Assembly: GCA_963989385.1 (NCBI GenBank) | Contig: OZ022506.1 | Coordinates: 6,365,415 to 6,429,414, forward strand | DNA: 64,000 nucleotides | DNA from: Ctena decussata | Taxonomy: Eukaryota; Mollusca; Bivalvia; Lucinida; Lucinidae | Reading direction: 5' to 3' | In this document: one piece after another, positions 1 to 11,437 of the stretch | Layout: each line of letters starts with the position of its first letter | Position numbering within the stretch: the first letter of the stretch is position 1 | Program-made: the position numbers and the translations under genes | Notes under the pieces: model-generated | What the model saw: the letters and a program-made list of their open reading frames with translations, nothing else | What the model was told of the DNA's origin: nothing | The model's database searches: none

Positions 1-2
1 GA

Positions 3-42
<40 letters not shown>
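3..42. repeat. (CT)n-(CA)n compound microsatellite
   Basis: A pure CT run passes directly into a CA run at the very start of the window; it may continue beyond the left edge. Confidence 0.97.
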
Positions 43-1560
43 AAACCTTAATTTAGTTAATCGAGCGTCACTTTGTTTATTTAACCTAATATTGACTCCG
101 ACCGTAGAAAAAGGACCTTTCGCGGAAGCAAACTGTCCCAGACTGCATACATGCACAATGTAAGGCAAAGAAAATAGCTAGGGAGTGTACTGGTTTGAAA
201 AAGAACTGCCCATGTCTGATCAGAGTGCGCATGACATGTAGAGTCTAGTTTTTGACTAGCGCAATTGGCGTATATTCTTCATATTCTTATCCCGTGACGC
301 GAGTCAAATATATTACATGCGCGTGGAAAAAAGACATTCGATTATACAATCCGAACGTCACAGAACAGCCTGGGCGTATGTGCAGTCTGGAAATGTCAGG
401 TTGTGCATGGGTGCTGGATGAACTGAGCTTGCAGAGTTCATATATGCGTTTGTGAATCCGGCTTCTCATTTGCTTAAATAACTGTTAGCTGTATGCAATA
501 CAGAGGAGATCCAGACCAGACCGCTCCCTTCAGTACCAGTTCTTAGAGCTTAAAGACCTGGATTTTTGTCATTAGTAAGTTCTAATCCAATAAACAGTCC
601 TCTCTGGCTAAACTGTCTTCTCTAGACCAGTGTCCCAGCAGTCTCTTTGGGAGGCCCAAAGTGGGAGAAACCAATAACAGAGATAATGGCATTTGTAGTC
701 ATCAAAGTTTTTGATGTAGAAAAACAGTTTAGATACATATATTCTGGTAATGTTTACAAAAATTATCCTAAGTTCACACTATCCCTTTTCACAATTAAAA
801 TTCATTATTAGAGAAGCCACAATAAAATAATATACTCTGTGGAAACAAAATATTAATAATGATAAATCCATAATTGACAAATTACAGCCTAAAACCAACA
901 ACTCTACAGTGTCAGTTCTTGTAAAACAAATGAACCTTGACCAATTCACTGTTTTCAAAAGGTGTCAAAAACATGTTTAGTGTCACCAAGCTGCTCAAAA
1001 CACAGGTTTTGCCATCTAGTTAAACTGAAGTGTTTTTGGGTCTCTTAAGTGATCCTTGAAACAGAATTTCACATGATCTTCAAATCTTGCATATTTTTTC
1101 TTCTTGAGATTATTATAATGGATAATTTATTCAATTACAGGGCATTTGACTTACTTCGTAAAAAATTAAATAAACACATGAATAAATAAATAGAAATTAT
1201 AAAAATAAGTAAATAAACTTTAAGACAGTAAAATTAAAAATAACATGTATTAATATTTAAAAAAATTATAGTAGTTAGTAGTTAGTGATAATACAAGAAA
1301 ATATTTGTAAAATATATTCAATTTTCATTTTTTTCTTTCTTCCCTAGTTCTTTGTTTTTTTCTTTCTTTTTTTCTGTCTTTCTTGTTTTTCATTTCTTTC
1401 TATTTTTCTAAATTAATATATTTACTGCTAATCAGCAAATTTTATTTTAAAAATAATAGAATATAATTGTTCTGATCTCTTACATTTTGACTGATGCACC
1501 GATGCATTAATTTATCCCACTGGGGCCCCACAGGCAGGCAGCGGTTTCAGCACTGGACTG
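43..1560. other. AT-rich interval, no gene recognised
   Basis: I see no convincing exon or element here. The stretch near 1140-1300 is strongly A/T rich, and about 1322-1412 is a T/C tract made of short TTTCTT runs. A short ORF near 252-455 has no recognisable motif and is not called. Confidence 0.6.
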
Positions 1561-1570
1561 TAATGAGGGG

Positions 1571-1682
1571 ATTAGGAGGCGCCTTTGATTTTCTTATCAC
1601 TTGTTTATTGGTGGGTAAATGAGGGGGGGGGGGGGATTAGGAGGCGCCTTTGATTTTCTTATCACTTGTTTATTGGTGGGTA
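1571..1682 (+). repeat. 65-bp-period direct duplication with G run
   Basis: A 47-bp segment starting ATTAGGAGGCGCC and ending GGTGGGTA occurs twice (1571-1617 and 1636-1682) and looks identical. A 13-G run separates the copies. This is a recent local duplication. Confidence 0.93.
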
Positions 1683-2054
1683 TTAGATGGGGAGGGGGGC
1701 AGGGAGAAAAACATTGCTGATGCATGTGGGCCAATAAGTACAATTTCCATAATGCCTTATACCGCGCAAAAACGTTGAAAAAAAAAAACGTATCAACGTC
1801 GATTTAACAGTATTATGACATGCCTTGTTACTCGACCTTAGGTGCCTCCTTGCGGATCGTTGGGGCGCGGCGGAGGGGACAATAGGCGCTAAAATTTGTA
1901 CTTGAATAGTGTATGCCCCAGAGATGATAATAATTCAGACTAATCTAAACAGTTTTTCAAATATTTAACATATATGCAGTGAGATTCTTTCTCCATTAAC
2001 GTGAAAAGTGGACCCATTCTTGTGGACAGATCGGATCAGAGTCTCGCTGTTCGT

Positions 2055-2575
2055 AAAAGATGTACTAACTTATTCGGCTATAAGACGGGGGTTTCCCTCC
2101 ATAGAAGAAGTCTAGGTCAAGATCTTTGGGATTGTTTGGGAAACTCTCGCCTTACAGCAAAATGGGTTGTTCTGAGTGGGATGGTGGGCATGCGGCTTAA
2201 TGCAGAATCGCTGATCGCACATGGTTTACCCACTTATTCGGTTATCAGATGGGAGTTCCCTCAAGATCTTTGGGTTTGTGAGGAAAACCCTAGTCTTACG
2301 GCACAATGTTTGTAGCGGCATGCGTTTTATAGCCGAACGGCTGTTTAAACAGGATGTACGTACATATTCAGTTGTAAGACGGGGGTTTCCCTCCGAACAA
2401 AAAATCTAGATCCGTTTTTAACCTAGTCTTACGGTACAATGGGTTTTCTGTTTGTAGCGGCATGCGTTTTATAGCCGAACGGCTGTTTGAACAGGAGGTA
2501 CCTACTTATTCAGTTGTAAGACGGGGGTTTCCCTCCGAAAAAAATCTAGGTTCGTTGCATGCGCCTTTTAGCCAA
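2055..2575 (+). repeat. Diverged tandem repeats with TATAAGACGGGGG motif
   Basis: The motif (TATTCGGCTATAAGACGG then GTTTCCCTCC) recurs four times, each followed by a related AAATCTAGGT...CTTACGGCACAATGGG block and GGCATGCGTTTTATAGCCGAACGGC. Spacing is roughly 130-150 bp. The same motif recurs at 4196-4700. A ~100-residue ORF that runs across it is repeat-derived and not called. Confidence 0.75.
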
Positions 2576-2620
2576 ATCGCTGTTCACACATGATTTACTT
2601 CTATATTCAGTTATAAGATA

Positions 2621-2923
2621 GGGCCGCGTAGGGCAATCGGTAGGGCCCCCTGACTCATAAGTCAGAGGTCCTGGGTTCGATAGTCGGTCTGGCCACATAC
2701 TTTCGTTTCTCTTTCCGCTGATTCAAGAAGGGCAGTTGTCAGTTACTGGCGAAAGTGTGTGCATTTTGTCAGTTACTGGCGAAAGCATGTGCACTTAATA
2801 CTGGTTAACCGCTTAGGAGGTCTAAGCCTGCCCAGGAATAGTGTGGCTAGGTTAACTGACCGTCCCGACATGAACATAGCTGTTTACCGTGGACGTAAAG
2901 CAACAAATCAATCCATCAATCAA
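2621..2923 (+). mobile_element. tRNA-Met-derived SINE, copy 1 (family SINE-1)
   Basis: The head folds like a tRNA: an A box similar to TAGCGCAGTCGG, an anticodon arm CTGACTCATAAGTCAG resembling tRNA-Met (CAT), and a B box GGGTTCGATAG. The body holds CTTAGGAGGTCTAAGCCTG and GTTTACCGTGGACGTAAAGC, and the tail is AATCAATC-type repeats. The 11-bp sequence GTTATAAGATA flanks it at 2610-2620 and 2924-2934, a target-site duplication showing retrotransposition. The phrase GTCAGTTACTGGCGAAAG is duplicated inside the body, unlike the other copies. Confidence 0.93.
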
Positions 2924-3239
2924 GTTATAAGATAAGGAAATCTAGGTCTAGATCGTGAAAAGATCTAGATATTTGAGATTGTAATGGGAAACGCCGTCTT
3001 TCAGCACAATTACACAATAGTGATTAGGATATTGTCGTTTTATTCTGTGTTCGTGTTGGGTGGGGAGGTGGGATATGAGTGGGGACAGGGCATGTTGCCG
3101 TTTTAATAACAATAACACAATGAAGATTAAGATATTGTGGGTTATTCTGTGTCTTATAGCCGAATTGAATGGTATTCGGCGTACCTAAGAGCTAATAAAA
3201 CTTTGGTCTTGCAAACCAAAAATAGTTATGTCCGAACTT

Positions 3240-3775
3240 GCGTGTCTGACGATCATGGGCAACTTTTTTCCTCAGCCCCGTATAATCTACCTGTAAACGA
3301 CGATATCGCGTGAGCTTGAAATAGCATTATAGATAGGACATTGACAGTTTTTCTTCTTTTTTTTTTGTCTTCCCTGAATAAAAAATGAAAAATGTTGTGT
3401 GAGGTCAATATAGTGCACTTTTTTAGCTGCACATAGATATTTTTTCAAACTTTAAAGTTTACATTTAATGCGGTCATTTTTGCTCTGATTAATATGGCCA
3501 TCATTTCCTAATAGTATATAGGGAAAATAGAGAAAATGAGCAAAAAGTTACTCAGTTTTCTACGTTTTTCTTAAAGCACGGATCTTAAGTCAAAAATGTT
3601 GTGTTATCCTAGTATTCTACACTATCTTACAAATCTTTTGATATATTTTGTAGGAAAATCAAAGAAATATTAGTGCGGTCATTTTTTACAAACTTAATAC
3701 TACCCTACATCCAAAAACTGAATTTTCAGTACCGCGCGTGACTATATCGAGGTGAGGAGAATTGTTGGGGACGTC
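3240..3775 (+). repeat. Dispersed repeat, copy 1 (pairs with 34195-35315)
   Basis: Long colinear similarity to the second copy: GGGCAAC...CAGCCCCGTATAATCTAC, then AGTATTCTACACTATCTTAC, TGCGGTCATTTTT and GTTGGGGACG at the end. No ORF. This copy lacks two insertions that the second copy has, so it approximates the ancestral form. Confidence 0.85.
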
Positions 3776-3882
3776 CAGGTGGCGTAGAAAATTGCGGACG
3801 CTAAAGGCATTCTACAAGGGGAATATTCCAATGCTCACTGTCTTATATGACCCGGTTGTTCTTGTTAGGGGAGGAGAGTTAG

Positions 3883-3906
3883 GGGGGGGGGGGGGGGGGG
3901 TGCGGG
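3883..3906. repeat. G-rich homopolymer tract
   Basis: A near-pure G run of about 18 bases followed by TGCGGGGG. An overlapping minus-strand reading frame gets its polyproline from this run and is not a gene. Confidence 0.9.
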
Positions 3907-4109
3907 GGAGATAAATAACTCGATGAACGCAAAGTTCGTAAAAAGTGTCCTCCCTGGATTTTTCAAATAAATAATACTATAAGATAAGATGAACAGGACA
4001 TATGTAATATCATTAATCTTACTGTTTTCTTCAGAAAAAAATGCGTTTTTTTTTCTACCAAATTGTCTGCTCGGTAATGTTTGTTTTCCGCTGAAATGCA
4101 TTAATTTCG

Positions 4110-4700
4110 TCCGACATATAAGTTCGGCAAAACCAATGTTTGGCTTCTGAGACCAGAGTTGTTAGCTCGGTTTGACAAGCTGATTACCATATTAATTCGG
4201 CCATAAGACGGAGGTTCATTTCCCCCCAACACAAACATAATGACCCCAAACATCTGAAACCTACAGTAATTGTGCTGTAAGACGGGATTTCTCTTGCGGT
4301 CTAAAACAACTCAAGATCCATCTTAAAAGATGGAACTAGAATTTTGCCTTCTTCTTTGGAGGAAATCCCGTCTTATAACTAAATAAAAAGTTTCATCATG
4401 TGCGAACAGAGAAGATTCAATTCCAACATTTATGAGAAGGTTGTTCTGTAATGTGCGTTATTAGCTCTTGGATTGGGAACCTGACTGCCAGATTAATTCG
4501 GCTATAAGACGGGGCTCCCCCCACCCCAGTAAAAACCCCACACAACAACTCCAATGCGTTCAATAGTAATTTAGTAATTTTGCTAAAAAACCGTTAATCT
4601 CGTACAGTCTAAAGCCCACATCCATTCTAGAATTTTGTCTACTTCCTTGGAGGAAAAACCGCGTCTTATTACCGAATAAAGACATATATCATGTGCTATT
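4110..4700 (+). repeat. Two ~297-bp tandem units of the ATAAGACGGG family
   Basis: Each unit contains GTTAGCTC, then ATTAATTCGGC(C/T)ATAAGACGG, then after ~150 bp an inverted relative (GGAGGAAA...CCGCGTCTTAT / CCCGTCTTATAACT). So each unit is itself bounded by inverted ATAAGACGGG motifs, suggesting decayed inverted-repeat elements in tandem. The family is shared with 2055-2575. Confidence 0.65.
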
Positions 4701-5671
4701 AGCAAAGACTATCATCCGACTCATATGTACAGTCTGTTCTGTGATGTACGGTTTGTATATTCCAAAACGCATGCACAAATCAAAATTAAACATTTCAGGC
4801 GCGTCATGAAAAATGTATATGCATACATAGGATAAACGCACGAGTTAAGCTTGTCTGAACCAGCCTGTACATGGTACTGCACTGTCTGATCAGACCTGCA
4901 CAGTTCCTTTTCAAAACTGTGCATGCCTAGATATTTTCTTTGCGAATATCTCACGCTAAATCAGTATATTTTGTATGTGTGCAGGTTGGCAGTGTTTGTA
5001 TATGCAGACGGTAGTTTTTGCAGGATGCGGACAATAACACCTTTTAATATACAAAGTGATAATTAATTTGACGCTCGATTAACTTACCAATATACCTGTC
5101 TTCTCGATGCGAATTTGACCTTCCAATTATGCGTTTATTCGCAGTTTGTGATCAGCATGCACATTTTTTCGAGACTATGTACACTCTCGAAAAAAGGTTA
5201 ATATGTGCCATGCTGGTCTTTGCTGGGTATTCACCGTATACACTCAAGCAGGATTTCATAGAGGTACTCCCTACATGCAACCATACCAAGCAATTTGATC
5301 AGCATGCACAATTTTGTTCGAGACCTACATAGACTCTAAAAGCGGCTTTAATTGTTAAAACAACATGGTACCGACGTACCGATACAATCAGGCTGCGTCA
5401 AAGATGATTGGCACCGCATATGCGCAGTCTGACTAGAGTGCATATATGCGCATTATTGCATATGCCTCAGGGGAGGCTTTCTTCGGATAATATAATAAAC
5501 GGATATTTTTATTAAACAGCAATACACACTTCTAGTAATCATGTCACACTAAAGACAAAATAATCACAGCCGGAAAACCAATGCAAATACACACTTTGAC
5601 AGTTTTGAAACCTGCTCAAATTCATAAAATCAGCAACTTCACCATACACAATCAAATATTAGCAGTTTGGG
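4701..5671. other. No gene recognised
   Basis: Several fragments resemble palindromic MITE halves (CTGCACTGTCTGATCAGACC; GATCAGCATGCACAATTTT twice, with CGAGAC nearby). No domain or splice pattern was recognised in the short ORFs. Confidence 0.5.
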
Positions 5672-6232
5672 AATGGAATTGCGCTAATTTTCGCTTCTTG
5701 CAGAGACTGAACATCATATTTGGCTTCCGCCGAGACTGTCCGCGATCTCTTGCTTCCTGCCGAGACTTCTGTACATGATAAATGGCTTCCTGCAGTGACT
5801 GTCCGCGTGATTCTGCTTCCTGCAGAGGCTCGGCAGGAAGCAGAGCCACGCGGACAGTCTCGGCAGAAAGCCAATGTTCGAGGACAGTAGTCCCTGCAGG
5901 AAGCAAGAGTTCGCGGACAGTCTCGGCGGAAGCCAAATATGATGTACAGTCAAACAAAAATCCCAAAAGGGGTCATAACCATAGAAGTTTTTCAGTATTT
6001 CAGTATGAATACATGATAAATGGCTTCCTGCAGAAACTGTGCGCGTGATTCTGCTTCCTGCCGAGGCTCTCGGCAGCACGCAGAGACACGCGGACAGTCT
6101 CGGCAGGAAGCCAATGTTCGAGGACAGTAGTCCCTGCAGGAAGCAAGAGTTCGCGGACAGTCTCGGCGGAAGCCAAATATGACGACAGTCTCTGCAGGAA
6201 GCGAAAATTAGCGGAATCGATTATACCCTGTG
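5672..6232. mobile_element. Compound foldback repeat built on GCTTCCTGCCGAGACTGTCC
   Basis: The ~22-bp motif and its reverse complement alternate throughout, making hairpins centred near 5833 and 6068. The right end carries CGGAATCGATTATACCCTGTG, the terminus of the neighbouring intact copy. The left end is a decayed version (GCGCTAATTTTCGCTTC). A unique ~70-bp insert sits around 5945-6015. Overlapping reading frames on both strands are repeat translations. Confidence 0.8.
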
Positions 6233-6308
6233 ATCAGGCCTATTTCTCTCCACGAAGTTGTCTGCTGTGATTCGACATATTCGCCGTTACTTAGGGGTTT
6301 CCGCTGAC

Positions 6309-6639
6309 CACAGGGTATAATCGATTCCGCCAATTTTCGCTTCCTGCAGAGACTGTGAGTCATATTTGGCTTCCGCCGAGACTGTCCGCTAACTCTTACT
6401 CCCGCAGGGACTACTGTCCTCGAAAAATGGCTTCCTGCCGAGATTGTCTGCGTGAATGTGCTTCCTGCCGAGAGCCTCGGCAGGAAGCAGAATCACGCGG
6501 ACAGTCTCTGCAGGAAGCCATTTATCATGTACAGAAGTCTCGGCAGGAAGCAAGAGTTCGCAGACAGTCTCGGTGGAAGCCAAATATGACGGACAGTCTC
6601 TGCAGGAAGCGAAATTAGCGGAATCGATTATACCCTGTG
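6309..6639. mobile_element. 331-bp foldback element with terminal CACAGGGTATAATCG
   Basis: The whole element is a long imperfect palindrome: terminal inverted repeats of about 22 bp (CACAGGGTATAATCGATTCC at the left, its complement at the right), then arms of GCTTCCTGC/GACTGTCCGC motifs meeting near 6475. The 5-bp sequence CTGAC lies immediately outside both ends (6304-6308 and 6640-6644), consistent with a target-site duplication. No coding capacity. Confidence 0.82.
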
Positions 6640-6739
6640 CTGACTGATCCTGACTAGTAAAGCTAACAGCAAATTTTCATAACCAGTTCCTGCTGAAATA
6701 ACTACCCTTCCTACAACCTTACAAATTAAAGAAATATTA

Positions 6740-8814
6740 AAACAAGAGGGCCATGGTGGCCCTGAATCGCTTACCTGAGCATTAATCAGTTCACTGGCTC
6801 TGGTGAAGATTTATAAGTGTTTTTACCATACCTGGGAATGGCGGCCACCTTGGTCATGTGACCAAGATCATTTGAAGAACTTTCAATCCTTTGACCCATG
6901 TGCAGGCTCCATATGAAATTTGATCTGCCCAGTGGTTTTAGAGATGTTTGAAAATGTTTATGGATGGATGAAAGAGGCAGCTAACACCAATACTGTAAGG
7001 CTCGATCAGGTGAGCTGAAAATGGCAGAGTCGCTTCTCCGAAAAGTTCCCGTTCATGTTGAGTTCCTTTGATGGATTTCAACTAGACTTAACTAGGCAAA
7101 CACAGATGATAGAATGGTAGCATCATTATCTCACTGTGGTGAAACTAATGTATTCCAAGGAGTTTGTGGCTGGCATCATTGCAATGTTAGTTCTGATTCT
7201 TGCAACATAACTTAATTTAAATTTGACCTAGTGACCTAGCTTTTGACCCGACATGACCCAGTTTCAAACCGGATATTGTAGGAATAAACATTCTGACAAA
7301 GTTTCATTAAGACTGGATCAAAACTGTGCCCTCTGGAGCGTATACAAGGTCGTTCTTATATTTGACCTAGTGACCTAGTTTTTGATCCGACACAAACCAG
7401 TTTCAAACTTACCTAGATTTCATAAAGGTAAACATTCTGACAGAGTTTCATGAAGATTGGATCAAAACTGTGCCCTCTAGGGTGTACACAAAGTTTTTCT
7501 TAGATTTGACCTGGTGACCTAGTTTCTGATCTGACGTGACTCAGTTTCATAAGGGGCATATATATATGGGCAATAAACATTTTGACATAGTTTCGTGAAG
7601 ATTGGATCAAAACTGTGTCCTCTAGAGCATACAAACAGTTTTTCTATGATTTGACCAAGTGACCTAGTTTTTGACCCGACATGACCCAGTTTCGAACTTG
7701 GCCTAGAGTTTATGGAGATATATATTCTGACAATGTTTCATATAGATTGGATCAAAACTGTGTCCTCTAGAGCGTACACAAGGTTTTTCTATGATTTGAC
7801 CTAGTGACCTAGTTTTTGACCCGACGTGACCCAGTTTCAAATTTGTCCTAGATATAATGAGGATAAACATTCTGACTAAGTTTCATGAACTTTGGATGAA
7901 AATTGTGCCTTCTAGAGTGTACACAAGGTTTTTATAAGATTTGACCTAGTGACCTTAGTTTTGGATGAAAACTGTGCCTTCTAGAGCGTACACAAGGTTT
8001 TTCTAAGATTTGACCTAGTGACCTAGTTTTTGACCCGACGTGACCCAGTTTCAAACTTGTCCTAGATATTATAAAGATAAACATTCTGACAAAGTTTCAT
8101 GAACTTTGGATGAAAATTGTGCCTTCTAGAGTGTACACAAGGTTTTTATAAGATTTGACCAAGTGACCTAGTTTTTGACCCGACATGACCCAGTTTCGAA
8201 CTTGGCCTAGAGTTTATAAAGATATATATTCTGACAACGTTTCATATAGATTGGATCAAAACTGTGTCCTCTAGAGCGTACACAAGGTTTTTCTATGATT
8301 TGACCTAGTGACCTAGTTTTTGACCCGACGTAACCCAGTTTCAAACTTGTTCTAGATATTATGAGGATAAACATTCTGACAAAGTTTCATGAACTTTGGA
8401 TGAAAACTGTGCCTTCTAGAGCGTTCACAAGGTTTTTCTAAGATTTGACCTAGTGACCTAGTTTTTGACCCGACGTGACCCAGTTTCAAACTTGTTTTAG
8501 ATATTATAAGGATAAACATTCTGACTAAGTTTCATGAACTTTGGATGAAAACTGTGCCTTCTAGAGTGTACACAAGGTTTTTCTAAGATTTGACCTAGTG
8601 ACCTAGTTTTTAACCCGACATGACCCAGTTTCGAACTTGGCCTAGATTTTATGGAGATAAACATTCTGACAAAGTTTCAGAAAGATTGGATCAAAACTGT
8701 GCCCGCTAGAGTGTACACAAGCAAAAGTTGACGGACGGACGGACGTACGACGGACGACGGACATCAGGGTATCCCAAAAGCTCACCCTGAGCACTTCGTG
8801 CTCAGGCGAGCTAA
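6740..8814 (+). mobile_element. Tandem-core element M1 (AACAAGAGGGCC...GAGCTAA)
   Basis: The 5' end is a short palindrome (GGGCCATGGTGGCCC) followed by TGAATCGCTTACCTGAGC. The core is about 11 diverged copies of a ~145-bp unit containing TTTGACCTAGTGACCTAG, CCCAGTTTC and GGATCAAAACTGTG. The 3' end is a GACGGACG run, then the hairpin CCTGAGCACTTCGTGCTCAGG and GCGAGCTAA. There is no ORF. Ends, but not cores, are shared with 49186-51587 and 57621-59806. The hairpin-plus-CTAA end recalls Helitron-like 3' ends; that placement is a hypothesis. Confidence 0.8.
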
Positions 8815-8962
8815 AAACTCAATTTGTTGGAGCAACCATGCTTTTTCTAACCCTCCACCAAAAAGTATCATTTTCCTGACCACTGCCAATACGAAACTAT
8901 CCCGAGACCAACGGTATTTGCAGAGTCAGTAATCTTGTCATGTCTTTCAAAGTTTTACCTTA

Positions 8963-9828
8963 GGGACGAGTCATTTATTGTCAGCTGGGGGGCCGGGTAC
9001 ATTTAGGGGGGGTCGGAATTTTTTTTGGTGATGTACTGGGGGGTCGGAAATAAAAAAGCCTTGGAGCAGGGGGGGTCATATATTTTATTAGGCATATTGG
9101 GGGGTGTCAGAATTCTTCTATCAGTCTTCATTTTTAAAAATGTCTCAGCTTCTGGGGGGGGGGGGGGCTTTGCCCCCCAGACCCCCCATTACTCATAGGA
9201 TTTTGGACTCTTTTCTTTCAAACTCACAACTTAAAACTCTTTATGGAAATGACTCAAAAAAATTGGGCAGCTTCATATCCAAAAACAAAACTTTTCATTG
9301 ATTTGCTAGAACAGTATGAAAGTGTCTATAAAATCATGTCAAGTAGATGATTTTATGCTCAATTAAATTTAATGCCTGCATTTGTGATATCAGCTCTCCA
9401 CCTGCCTTTTCATCAGCAAAAACACAGCCCCCAGACCCCCACCACCCAGAGGCCCTATTAATATTATTTACAGTTATAATTATTAAGCAGTCGACAAAAA
9501 GATTTCTGGATGGCCATTAGCAGAAGAAAAAATGCAAGAAATGCAGACAAAGTTTAAACAGACCATGATTACATGTAATTAACCTGTTAGAATAAGAAAA
9601 TGTTCTTTGTGTTTCATACAGCTAGGTTTTGATTGAGGTCAGTCTGACATAAAATATGTAATATGGTATGTGCGTGAAGGATAGCTGGCACTGGGGATAG
9701 GGGGGGGGGGGGGGGGTCATAAAAAATTTTGTCACCTATCTGGGGGGGGGGGGGGGGGGGAGTCGGAAAAATAATTCTGTGAGACTGGGGGTCGGAAAAA
9801 TTTTGGTGAACCTATGAAAATGTACCCG

Positions 9829-9864
<36 letters not shown>

Positions 9865-9888
9865 ACCTGATAATAAATGACTCGTCCC
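8963..9888. mobile_element. 926-bp MITE with ~28-bp TIRs and TTA duplication
   Basis: The left end GGGACGAGTCATTTATTGTC is matched by the inverted right end (GATAATAAATGACTCGTCCC) with a few mismatches. TTA occurs immediately outside both ends (8960-8962 and 9889-9891), a 3-bp duplication typical of PIF/Harbinger elements. The interior is full of G or C runs, including about 35 Cs at 9830-9864, and GGGGGGTCGGAA repeats. No transposase ORF. Confidence 0.85.
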
Positions 9889-9902
9889 TTATATTTCAGT
9901 AA

Positions 9903-9972
9903 ATTTCATAGCCTAGTGGTTACAGCTCTAGGCTTCTGATCTTGGGTCGTGAGTTCGAATCTCACCGCTTTT
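9903..9972 (+). mobile_element. tRNA-like SINE head fragment
   Basis: TAGCCTAGTGGTTACAGC resembles a pol III A box and GTGAGTTCGAATCTCACC a B box with its stem, about 35 bases apart as in a tRNA. No acceptor-stem pairing or CCA was found, and sequence after it is low-complexity. More likely a SINE head or tRNA pseudogene than a functional tRNA. Confidence 0.6.
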
Positions 9973-10176
9973 ATTTATCTTTTTCATGTTTTTCCATTAG
10001 ATTTTTTATGTTATTATATGATGTTATTAAGTTTTTTTTTATCATTTAGCTGCTAATTTTACTTAGTAAGTCACGTGTATTAGCTTTTGCAACACCACGA
10101 TTAGATTAACTTCCGATATAACTGCATTTCAGCGGTAAACAAATGTTGCCAAGGATACAAGAACAACCGCGTTCCC

Positions 10177-10192
10177 CTCTCTCTCTCTCTCA
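10177..10192. repeat. (CT)n microsatellite
   Basis: CTCTCTCTCT run of eight repeats. Confidence 0.9.
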
Positions 10193-10680
10193 CTTATATT
10201 ACATGTACTCAGAAATAAACACTGTCACTTTCTTGTAACAGATGTTCTATTTACTTTATAATTTGCTTTTCAAAATTCTTTCCGTTTTGTGTTGACCCCT
10301 ACTGAGAAGGTAGGTAAAACTAAAATAAATTGGGAGAGCTGCGTCGATTCTACTGGTTATGCTAATTTACTTAGGTTTTACCTTTTATAACAGAGGGAAA
10401 TATGAAAGTATAGAAAATGTTTAATCTGTCATTGCATTTTTGAAAGACAAAAAAAAAAAAAAAAAACAAAAAATCCGTCCTAGTTAGACTACTATATTAC
10501 ATGGGTACTGTGTCATGCCCATCGTGTAGCATTTTATACGGCAAAACCAAAAGACTGATCATTTGGTCTTTTGGAGACGAAAGTATGAATACTTTTTGTC
10601 ATGCCAGAATCCACAAACCTGCACTAATGAAGCCGTATGACTTGTGCATACATTGACTCGATTTAGCCTTTATTTCCGTT

Positions 10681-10790
10681 CAGTTCAGTTCAGTTCAATT
10701 CTCTAATCGACGTTACCCAAGCGGCTCAACGGTACGTAAACATAGCTGCACACACTTGGCGCCGTGTGTCCGTCAAATATTTCCGTTCAT
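10681..10790 (+). repeat. Dispersed repeat, inverted mate of 62137-62231
   Basis: CAGTTCAGTTCAATTCTC, AACGGTACGTAAACATAGC and CACACTTGGCGCCGTGTGTCC match the complement of the segment at the far right of the window. AGCGGCTCAACGGTACG has an A-box-like look, so this could be SINE-related; I cannot confirm it. Confidence 0.7.
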
Positions 10791-10830
10791 CTACCCTGTT
10801 CGAATAAACAGCGTCTGACAAATCGACAAC

Positions 10831-11064
10831 TGAGCCGCGACACGACAAAACAAGCAAAGTGGCATGTCAGCCACGCGAAGACTCACGTCTGCCTGGGCAT
10901 CCGCCTAGGCTGATCAGAGGCTTCGCTGAGCGCTTAAAGGGCTGCAAAGGGTCTAAACTACCTCCATGCGGACAGTGAAGATCTGATCAAACTGGGCGGA
11001 TGCCCGACCTGATCTGAGTCTGCGCTGGGCACACATGCCATTTTTTTTATCGTGTTGCGGTTCA
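10831..11064. mobile_element. GAGCCGCGACACGA palindromic MITE, copy A
   Basis: Terminal inverted repeats TGAGCCGCGACACGA / TCGTGTTGCGGTTCA enclose an imperfect palindrome with CTGGGCATCCGCC and TCTGATCAGAC motifs repeated in both orientations, and a central CTACCTCCATGCGGACAG. Noncoding; one of seven copies in the window. Confidence 0.88.
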
Positions 11065-11437
11065 CTTATTCAGATGCATAAGCCAAGCATAGGCTGTAAG
11101 GTTTCGTTTTGCTTGAAACTTTTGACACGATAATTCTTGTTTATTGGCCGCCAAAACCCTAATCCTCTCAAAGAAATACCCAATCTCATACATTTAACAG
11201 GGCCATAAAATCACAAAATACCTTGTCATCACACTGCGTTCTGGACTGAGCCATAACATAAGAAAAGTGGCATTATTTCATGCTAAGTGCCAAGACCACG
11301 ACAAGATTGCGCATCCGACCAGTTTTAAATTCTTTTCCAACCTCTTTGCCTAAAATACCTGATCCCGAGGACAAATTTTTACGAATAATTACTATTTGAT
11401 AATAGTTTTATTGAACACCCAATCAAGTCACCATAAT

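Noticed and set aside
2621..2695. Functional tRNA-Met gene
   Set aside because: Head of a SINE: the same body and tail follow it in other copies and target duplications flank the whole unit. The tRNA-like heads of SINE-2 copies are rejected for the same reason.
56..5083. AGTTAATCGAGCGTCA at the left edge and its inverse near 5069-5084 as ends of a 5-kb transposon
   Set aside because: Only a 16-bp match; one such inverted match is expected by chance in a window this size, and flanking sequence does not extend it or show a target duplication.
5652..6647. Several overlapping frames on both strands with ETVR/SCRD/GSR repeats
   Set aside because: Translations of the inverted GCTTCCTGCCGAGACTGTCC repeat; both strands stay open because the unit is palindromic.
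6740..8814. CRISPR-like or prokaryotic array
   Set aside because: Units are ~145 bp, diverged throughout, with no constant repeat and unique spacer pattern, and the context is eukaryotic.
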